This document shows positions 6,342 through 10,612 of a stretch of 10,612 nucleotides of DNA, piece by piece. Within the stretch, counting starts at the first letter, position 1; each line of letters starts with the position of its first letter. The position numbers and the translations under genes were made by a program. The notes beneath the pieces are model-generated. The model had not been told where the DNA came from, searched no databases, and worked only from the letters and a program-made list of their open reading frames with translations. This DNA is from Vulcanimicrobiota bacterium (GTDB lineage: Bacteria > Vulcanimicrobiota > Vulcanimicrobiia > Vulcanimicrobiales > Vulcanimicrobiaceae). The DNA lies in contig JAFARW010000041.1 in the NCBI GenBank assembly GCA_019245275.1, positions 1 through 10,612 on the forward strand, in the 5' to 3' direction.

Positions 6342-6797
6342 ATGCGAGCGATTTTCTCAACATCCGTTCTTGCGATTCTGATCGCAATGAGCATGACGGC
6401 GTGCGCCAATTCGTCACGCACGGCGACAAGCACTCAAAATCAAACTACCGCGTCAACGGCGCCGGCCCATCACGCTGCCGCGCCTCCGGCGCCGGTCGCT
6501 GCAAGTAGCGCGAGTGGTGCGCCACCCCTTTATCCCGGCGCGGCGCCGGCGCATGCTCTGGCCAGCTTAGGCGAGAAGGCGCTGCCCGTAACAGCGAAGG
6601 TGTATACCACATCGGACGGCTTTGCCAAAGTCAAAGCATGGTATAAATCAAAACTGAACGGCGCCCCCGAAATGTCGCAACCTGGTAAGGAAGCGACGCA
6701 AGACGCGTTTCTCTTAGGACATGCCAAGACGGCAATGGTAGTCTTGATCCAGAGCGTGAACGGCAAAACTTGGATCGCAATCGCTCGGCCGATGTAA
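6342..6797 (+). CDS. Small lipoprotein C, YPGA / F.KV..WY family
   Basis: 151 residues. The signal peptide ends SMTAC (Cys21). A low-complexity Ala/Pro/Ser/Thr linker follows to about residue 60. The C-terminal domain has PLYPGAAP (62-69), TTSDGFAKVKAWYKSKL (89-105) and GKTWIAIARPM at the end. This matches lipoprotein A almost block for block (YPGA, then F.KV..WY.SKL about 27 residues later, then GKT.I..A), which makes them clear paralogs despite different operons. Strand and spacing (56 bp) put it downstream of the hydrolase-cyclase gene, but its strong ribosome site means it can be well translated alone. Function unknown; a membrane-anchored envelope protein is inferred from the lipobox. 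A hairpin and tRNA-Ser follow. Confidence 0.87.
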   Translation: MRAIFSTSVLAILIAMSMTACANSSRTATSTQNQTTASTAPAHHAAAPPAPVAASSASGAPPLYPGAAPAHALASLGEKALPVTAKVYTTSDGFAKVKAWYKSKLNGAPEMSQPGKEATQDAFLLGHAKTAMVVLIQSVNGKTWIAIARPM

Positions 6798-6811
6798 AAC
6801 TTGGCGGAAAA

Positions 6812-6833
6812 GCCGATTCTGTAAGGAATCGGC
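6812..6833 (+). terminator. Perfect 8-bp hairpin between lipoprotein C and tRNA-Ser
   Basis: GCCGATTC (6812-6819) and GAATCGGC (6826-6833) are perfect inverted repeats with a 6-nt loop, starting 14 nt after the lipoprotein C stop and ending 5 nt before the tRNA. No T-run follows, so it is not a classical intrinsic terminator. It could instead be an RNA-processing or mRNA 3'-end stabilising structure. Confidence 0.45.
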
Positions 6834-6838
6834 ACGTC

Positions 6839-6925
6839 GGAGAGGTGGCAGAGCGGTTGAATGCGGCGGTCTTGAAAACCGTTGAACCTTCACGGGTTCC
6901 GTGAGTTCGAATCTCACCCTCTCCG
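6839..6925 (+). tRNA. tRNA-Ser (anticodon UGA)
   Basis: The cloverleaf folds cleanly. Acceptor stem GGAGAGG (6839-6845) pairs with CCTCTCC (6918-6924), with discriminator G at 6925. The D arm has GCA/TGC and the conserved GG in its loop. Anticodon stem GCGGT/ACCGT (one G-U) encloses loop CTTGAAA, with anticodon TGA at 6873-6875, reading UCA and, through wobble at the first position, probably other UCN codons. The long variable arm GAACC-TTCAC-GGGTTC is the hallmark of class II tRNAs and fits serine. The T arm is GTGAG-TTCGAAT-CTCAC. The 3' CCA is not encoded, so CCA-adding enzyme is needed. Confidence 0.97.
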
Positions 6926-7056
6926 ATTGTTGTACGGCGCGCGGCAAAGCGAGCAACCGCCGTACGCTCCGCGGCCCGGCTGAGGAGTCTATGCAAGCGC
7001 GCCGAACTTCAGTCCAAGCTTTTCAACGTTCTTCTATACGGAGGTTTTCGTTTTAA
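6926..7056 (+). promoter_or_regulatory. Region after tRNA-Ser: inverted repeat, then leader of the exported-protein array
   Basis: This 131-bp stretch has no conserved gene. GTACGGCG (6932-6939) and CGCCGTAC (6958-6965) form a perfect 8-bp inverted repeat with an 18-nt loop and no T-run, possibly a transcript end for the tRNA. The second half carries GAGGAG (6982-6987) before a short ORF (separate entry) and GGAGG (7040-7044), 12 nt before the ATG at 7057. That spacing is long for a ribosome site. Confidence 0.45.
6991..7056 (+). CDS. Possible 21-residue leader peptide upstream of the exported-protein array
   Basis: ATG at 6991 is preceded at 3 nt by GAGGAG. The frame runs 21 codons to TAA at 7054-7056, which directly abuts the ATG of the next gene (TAAATG). 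The peptide begins MQARRTS and ends RRFSF; it has five Arg and no signal peptide. The arrangement would allow translational coupling or attenuation-like control of the downstream gene, whose own ribosome site (GGAGG, 7040-7044) lies inside this short frame. No known leader-peptide pattern (runs of one regulated amino acid, or a drug-responsive stall motif) is recognised, so it may be chance. Confidence 0.35.
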   Translation: MQARRTSVQAFQRSSIRRFSF

Positions 7057-7431
7057 ATGCTTAAGAGGTTTTCATTGCTCGCGCTCGCGATGGCAGGGCT
7101 TGTGTTTGTCGCTACGCAGGCGCCGTCACACGCCGCGCTGATCGACAAAGTAGTCATCCAGAACGAAACGTCTGACGGTACTGTCGAATACGACATTACA
7201 GGTCCGCACGTCGGCACTCATGGCTGCATACGGCACCGCCAGTCTTTCAGCGACGGATATCTGGTCAAGCCCCTACGAGTTACGATCAAGGTGATGGGAC
7301 CTGGGATCTTCGTTTGCCCCGGTGGTCATGCGATCTATACCAATACTTTTAATTATTGGCAACCACTGACTACATATACCGTCACCGGGTCGCCGCATTA
7401 CAAAGACATCAAAGTAGCGACACATCACTAA
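7057..7431 (+). CDS. Small exported protein, copy 1 of a tandem cysteine-pair family
   Basis: 124 residues. Signal peptide: Lys-Arg n-region, hydrophobic core LLALAMAGLVFVA, and a likely cleavage site around SHA-A (residue 26). The mature part is about 98 residues, beta-strand-like, with pattern IDKVVIQNETSDGTVEYDI (29-47), GC (C57), FSDGYL (64-69), VTIKV (75-79), C87-PGG, YTVTGS (107-112) and terminal VATHH. Copies 2 and 3 repeat the pattern, including two Cys 28-31 residues apart, which would form a disulfide outside the cytoplasm. No known domain is recognised; beta-rich pilus-subunit-like or small secreted adhesin-like folds are possible but unsupported. A strong hairpin follows at 7445-7471. 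Base composition is lower in GC than most of the window (26 of 60 bases G or C in 7141-7200). Confidence 0.8.
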   Translation: MLKRFSLLALAMAGLVFVATQAPSHAALIDKVVIQNETSDGTVEYDITGPHVGTHGCIRHRQSFSDGYLVKPLRVTIKVMGPGIFVCPGGHAIYTNTFNYWQPLTTYTVTGSPHYKDIKVATHH

Positions 7432-7444
7432 ACGGCGCAGTTTC

Positions 7445-7471
7445 GCAAGCCCACCTCAATGGTGGGCTTGC
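7445..7471 (+). terminator. Strong intrinsic-terminator-like hairpin after copy 1
   Basis: GCAAGCCCACC (7445-7455) and GGTGGGCTTGC (7461-7471) form a perfect 11-bp stem with 5-nt loop TCAAT, starting 13 nt after the copy 1 stop. It is followed by TCGTTCATT, only loosely T-rich. It is the best terminator candidate in the window and sits exactly where the start of copy 2 should be. Confidence 0.65.
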
Positions 7472-7843
7472 TCGTTCATTCTCGTCAGCGCAGCCGTCGG
7501 CACCCTGCTCCTTGCCGGCGTCCGATCTCCTGCCTCAAGTGCCACGTTTCTTGAGTCCATCACGATCAAAAACGAAGTAAAGGGCGGCGCTTCGATTCGA
7601 TATGACATAGAGAAATGGCCGTTCGGTCATGAGAACGGATGCATTTCTCCATCTCAAAACTTTAGCGACAAGTACCTCTCGCACCCCGAGATCGTTCAAC
7701 TCAAGGTCTATGCTTCCGGAAACTGCGCGGGCCGCGAAATCAACGAACGTAGGTTTCCGTTTCGCGGACCAGTTGCGACTTACTACGTCACCGGTTCAGC
7801 CGACGCCCCGAGCAGAATCAATTTCGTTGCTCGTCATCACTGA
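7459..7843 (+). pseudogene. Copy 2 of the tandem exported-protein family, no intact start (frameshift or 5' loss)
   Basis: A frame open from 7418 to TGA at 7841-7843 encodes a clear paralog of copies 1 and 3. From about 7475 it reads a hydrophobic signal core FILVSAAVGTLLLAGV, a cleavage-like ASSA, then FLESITIKNEVKGGASIRYDI, NGC, FSDKYL, a second Cys 28 residues after the first, TYYVTGS and a terminal VARHH. No ATG, GTG or TTG occurs in this frame before the signal core. ATG at 7459 is one frame off; skipping one base near 7477 would join MVGLLV to ILVSAAVGTLL, a perfect signal peptide. That ATG lies in the hairpin loop and has no ribosome site. So either a one-base insertion (real or a sequencing error) broke it, or its 5' end was lost and replaced by the copy 1 terminator. 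The mature domain has no internal stop, so damage would be recent. A rare start (ATC 7424, ATT 7478, CTG 7505) is possible but unlikely. Confidence 0.65.
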
Positions 7844-7852
7844 GGGGAAGTC

Positions 7853-8221
7853 ATGCGTTTTTTGATCGTTGCAATGGCATGCATCGTGGCGCTTTCAGGG
7901 ACGACTGCGCGCAGCAAGTTCGGCGAGTCCCTGGCGATTTACAACAAGAGCGACACGTCGATACGGTATAGTATCGTTCGCGACTCTCCAAAGTATGCGA
8001 AGGTAGCGTGCCTCGAGGTTGGCCAGGAATACCACGACCGGTTTATCCTTGGCGCGCCGGATCAAGTCACAATCGATTTCTACGGACATAAGTATCCGCA
8101 TTGCATGGACGGAATCGTCTATTTCAAGACCGAGAAATTCTCCGGATCGCGAACGGAATATTCAGCGAATGGCACCGCCTCGGCGACTTCATACAACTAC
8201 TCAGTGGCAGTGTCGCATTAG
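7853..8221 (+). CDS. Small exported protein, copy 3 of the tandem cysteine-pair family
   Basis: 122 residues. The start is set by GAGGGGAAG (7843-7851) just before the ATG at 7853; this ribosome site touches the stop of copy 2. Signal peptide MRFLIVAMACIVALSGTTA, then FGESLAIYNKSDTSIRYSI (23-41), C53, Y60 and F64 near the FSD.YL position, VTIDFYG (72-78), C84-MDG and a terminal VAVSH. The two Cys are 31 residues apart, close to copies 1 and 2, so the disulfide is probably conserved. It is the most diverged copy and lacks the TYTVTGS block in clear form. It depends either on read-through past the hairpin after copy 1 or on a promoter within copy 2. It ends 5 bp before the convergent usher. Function unknown. 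Confidence 0.8.
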   Translation: MRFLIVAMACIVALSGTTARSKFGESLAIYNKSDTSIRYSIVRDSPKYAKVACLEVGQEYHDRFILGAPDQVTIDFYGHKYPHCMDGIVYFKTEKFSGSRTEYSANGTASATSYNYSVAVSH

Positions 8222-8226
8222 CTCCG

Positions 8227-10494
8227 TTAGCGTTGGGCTCGGCAAACCAGGCGACCGAGGTCTGGAATATCATCGACATTGCTCGGTACATCAATGTCCA
8301 CCTTGCAGCTCTTCGCGCCGACTGACCCAGTAAGTTGCTGCGGACCGGGCTTCACTCCGGTAATGTAGGCGCGCCCCCCGTAACCGACGACGTACGTTGC
8401 GCCGCTCGCGCTTGAAAGCTCGCTGCCCGGCGCCAAAGGCGTTCCTCGCTCGTCGACAACTTCAATGATAAGCCCGCCGCGCGAGAGGATCGGGATCGTA
8501 ACGTTCGCCGGCGATGCGCTCGCTGGAACGACCTTCTGTGGGTCGCGAATGTTGACGCTAAGCGGAATATCTTCTTCCGAGACCGTGATCGTGTTATCGC
8601 GATACGGGGATAGTTTCTTCAGCAACAGGTCCCCGTGCGAATCCGTCCTTCCCACCGGTTCGGAATTGACCGAAACCCTGACGTTCTTTAGCCCGGGAAT
8701 GTGCACGACACCGAAGGATTCGCTACTGTTGATCGACCGCAATGCGTACACGTTTCCGCCCACAAAAGCAACCGCGCCGGAAATGTCGGGCTCGTAGACG
8801 CGGACGTGGTTTTGCTCCTGTGCCCGAAAGTTTGTTGAGGCCCACGGCAGCTGATCGCTTATTGAAATGCTCCGGTCTTGAGACTGGTTGGCAGAGATTT
8901 GCGCCTCGTACGAAATTGGATCGTTCGGGTCGCTCGAGTCTTTCCGGTATTCAAGCGCGCTACTGATCTCATTCTGCGTGGTGATCGCCGAGCGCTCGTT
9001 GATCCGCCGATTGCTGCCGACGGAAAATGAAATCGACATATTGGCGCTCATCAAATGTCGTGGGAAATCGTAAAACGGATTGAGATTCAGCGTTACCCCG
9101 CTGTCGCTGCGAAAAGAAGTTCGCATGGAAAGCAGGGATGCATCCGAACCCTGGTTGTCGCGGCTGCGATTCAGGCTCAATCCCAGTGAGATCTTGGGGC
9201 TGAAATCGACGGAAAGTTCGGACGTCTCACTGAGCCGCGCAACGTCCCCCAAATCAAGACCTTCGATCGGTTCTTGCTTCAGAGAGCTATACGAAAACCG
9301 CTCGTTGAATCGAAATTTACCTCGAGTTAGGTTGAGCCGGTACTGACCGGAGTGGCGCTTATTTCCGCCGCCGATTCGGAACTCGAACGTCTGGTCCGGT
9401 CCGAGTCGAACGTCCGGCCCGGCGTCGATAAAATTTTCGCCGTTGATCGATTCAGCAAAAATCTCACCGGTGACTCGGTTTGAGATCCCGTGTCGTATCG
9501 CGCCGGCAAAAATGCCGTGCCGATAGTAGGTATTTTTCAAATTTCTGTTTTCTTCGCCAATGCCGGCATCGAAAGCGAACCACGTCTTGCCTTTAGCCAC
9601 AAGCTGCGCATCTACGGCCGGGCGCGCTATTTCGATCTTTTTCTTGCCCTGCGCGTCGGTCAATACCATGACGACGTCCGAACGTGCCGCGGACGGCGGC
9701 AGGTCCCGCACGGTAAATGGACCCTGCGGTACATCAGCGCGATAAATAGAAATGTTGTCGATGAAGACTTCAAGAAACGACGGCGTCTCTGCGACGCCTG
9801 ATACTGAAAGTGGCGCATGGCCGAGGTACGACGGATCACTCGTGTATTCGCTGGCGAAGTGCACTCCGGCGAAGCCGGCGCTCGTAGACAACCAGTCATC
9901 TCCGCTTGTCCCTTCGCCAATCAACAGCACGTAGTGGTGCACGGGATCCAGTCGGTACCACGCCGTCTCACCACGGTGAAATTCGAGCCCGGCGGATCCC
10001 GCGGTGCTCAGATAACGCGTCTTGAAGACGCCGTTTTTGTCGGCGAGATAGAGATCGTATGTCCCATTCTCCCGCATCTGGTTGTAGTTCAGAAATGCAC
10101 CGCGACCCGCGGTGAGGTTGATCGGCCCTGCGGAACGTTGGCCAACGAAAGCGGTCGAAGGCGCGACGACTTCCAGCTCATTTTGAGCGCGGTCGAAAGA
10201 CGTCGCGAGGTGAGCGTCCGTTTGTAATCCGTAAAATGCGCGCCCGTCGCGCTCAAAGCTCGATTTTTGGGGCAGCTTGAGCTTCCATGCGATAAGGTCG
10301 TTTTCGGATACGTAAACCGTCTCGTCGTTCGCGAGATAGACCGGCGTGTCGTCGGATACCTGAACGCCGTTTAGAACAACGTGTAAGTGTTCCGGGTGCA
10401 GCTCGTCGGCGAGGTCGTTGGCCGTCGGCTCTTGTGCGAACGCGGGCGCGCTGCCGATCGCGAGAAGCACGCATGCCAGAAGCACCCGCAGCAT
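8227..10494 (-). CDS. Outer-membrane usher of a chaperone-usher pilus system
   Basis: 755 residues, shorter than classical FimD/PapC (over 800). Signal peptide 1-20 ends AFA-Q. The N-terminal domain (about 36-110) contains VYLANDETVYVSENDL (52-67). The barrel begins near 130. The plug-type module SFLEVFIDNISIYRADVPQGPFTVRDLP (239-266), with VVMVLTDAQGKKK (274-286), is the usher signature (V.iN...iy...v..GPF.i.dlp...V.v.da.G). Alternating beta strands follow to about 595. The C-terminal domain has VRVSVNSEPVGRTDSHGDLLL (605-625), LSPYRDNTITV (628-638) and IPLSV (643-647), then a final domain with GGLIIEVVDERGTPLAPG and Cys730/Cys751, a probable disulfide. It exports and assembles pilus subunits delivered by periplasmic chaperones. 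The compact form and divergence suggest the sigma (spore-coat-U-like) branch, an inference. The start overlaps the previous stop by one base (TAATG). Confidence 0.92.
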   Translation of the reverse strand: MLRVLLACVLLAIGSAPAFAQEPTANDLADELHPEHLHVVLNGVQVSDDTPVYLANDETVYVSENDLIAWKLKLPQKSSFERDGRAFYGLQTDAHLATSFDRAQNELEVVAPSTAFVGQRSAGPINLTAGRGAFLNYNQMRENGTYDLYLADKNGVFKTRYLSTAGSAGLEFHRGETAWYRLDPVHHYVLLIGEGTSGDDWLSTSAGFAGVHFASEYTSDPSYLGHAPLSVSGVAETPSFLEVFIDNISIYRADVPQGPFTVRDLPPSAARSDVVMVLTDAQGKKKIEIARPAVDAQLVAKGKTWFAFDAGIGEENRNLKNTYYRHGIFAGAIRHGISNRVTGEIFAESINGENFIDAGPDVRLGPDQTFEFRIGGGNKRHSGQYRLNLTRGKFRFNERFSYSSLKQEPIEGLDLGDVARLSETSELSVDFSPKISLGLSLNRSRDNQGSDASLLSMRTSFRSDSGVTLNLNPFYDFPRHLMSANMSISFSVGSNRRINERSAITTQNEISSALEYRKDSSDPNDPISYEAQISANQSQDRSISISDQLPWASTNFRAQEQNHVRVYEPDISGAVAFVGGNVYALRSINSSESFGVVHIPGLKNVRVSVNSEPVGRTDSHGDLLLKKLSPYRDNTITVSEEDIPLSVNIRDPQKVVPASASPANVTIPILSRGGLIIEVVDERGTPLAPGSELSSASGATYVVGYGGRAYITGVKPGPQQLTGSVGAKSCKVDIDVPSNVDDIPDLGRLVCRAQR

Positions 10495-10612
10495 TAACGT
10501 GAAACCGTTGCCTGGACCGACTGACTCAACCCGTCTTCGGCTTCGAACCGAAGGTCGGCGCGCTGTCCGCTGAGCGGTGCAGTCAGTTGAAGCGGAATCG
10601 TTCGCGTGTTGC
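10494..10612 (-). CDS. 3' end of the gene upstream of the usher (probable pilus chaperone or subunit, partial)
   Basis: The minus frame ending TAA at 10496-10494 is open to the window edge and gives about 38 C-terminal residues, including TIPLQLTAPLSGQRADLRFE and a tail ending ATVSR. It overlaps the usher ATG by one base (TAATG), which indicates translational coupling in one operon. In chaperone-usher operons the gene just before the usher is usually the PapD-like periplasmic chaperone, which is the best guess. The visible tail is too short to show a family motif, and a subunit gene is also possible. Confidence 0.55.
   Translation of the reverse strand, partial: NTRTIPLQLTAPLSGQRADLRFEAEDGLSQSVQATVSR

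Noticed and set aside
6839..6925. tRNA-Ser as an integration site for a genomic island
   Set aside because: No integrase, transposase or repeated tRNA 3' end was seen in the window; only a composition hint remains.
7629..7865. Plus-strand frame from ATG 7629 running through copy 2
   Set aside because: It is out of frame with the paralogous mature domain and overlaps the ribosome site and start of copy 3. The other frame carries the family pattern.

Overview
The window reads as part of a moderately GC-rich bacterial chromosome with very tight gene packing. No mobile element, CRISPR array or phage gene is visible. A sigma/spore-coat-U-like chaperone-usher gene, a tryptophan 2,3-dioxygenase operon, a hydrolase-adenylate cyclase fusion and a lineage-type lipoprotein family together suggest a soil bacterium outside the well-studied phyla, perhaps Eremiobacterota (WPS-2)-like. 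That placement is a low-confidence inference and no marker gene is present to settle it.

Positions 1-3253 (minus strand) look like one operon in the order tryptophan 2,3-dioxygenase, small lipoprotein, kynureninase-like PLP enzyme, MATE exporter (cut by the window edge). It would convert tryptophan to N-formylkynurenine and on to anthranilate, with a possible export step. The intermediate formamidase is not in the window. Divergent from it, only 24 bp away, is a second lipoprotein (3278-3973).

Positions 3961-4880 (minus strand) hold a GNAT acetyltransferase and, coupled through an ATGA overlap, an O6-alkylguanine-DNA alkyltransferase homologue. Its catalytic Cys is replaced by Ala (PAHRV), so it should be an alkyltransferase-like (ATL) lesion sensor and not a suicide enzyme. 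Divergent from these is a 441-residue alpha/beta hydrolase fused to a class III adenylate cyclase (4960-6285). It is followed by a third lipoprotein of the same family (6342-6797) and a tRNA-Ser(UGA) at 6839-6925.

Positions 6991-8221 (plus strand) hold a 21-codon leader ORF abutting a tandem array of three diverged copies of a small exported protein with a conserved cysteine pair. The first and third copies are intact. The middle one keeps its whole mature domain in frame but has no usable start codon: where its start should be there is an 11-bp perfect hairpin that looks like the terminator of copy 1. I do not recognise this family; it is the most novel-looking part of the window.

Positions 8227-10612 (minus strand) hold a 755-residue outer-membrane usher, preceded with a one-base overlap (TAATG) by the 3' end of another gene. 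The usher converges tail-to-tail on the exported-protein array with a 5-bp gap.
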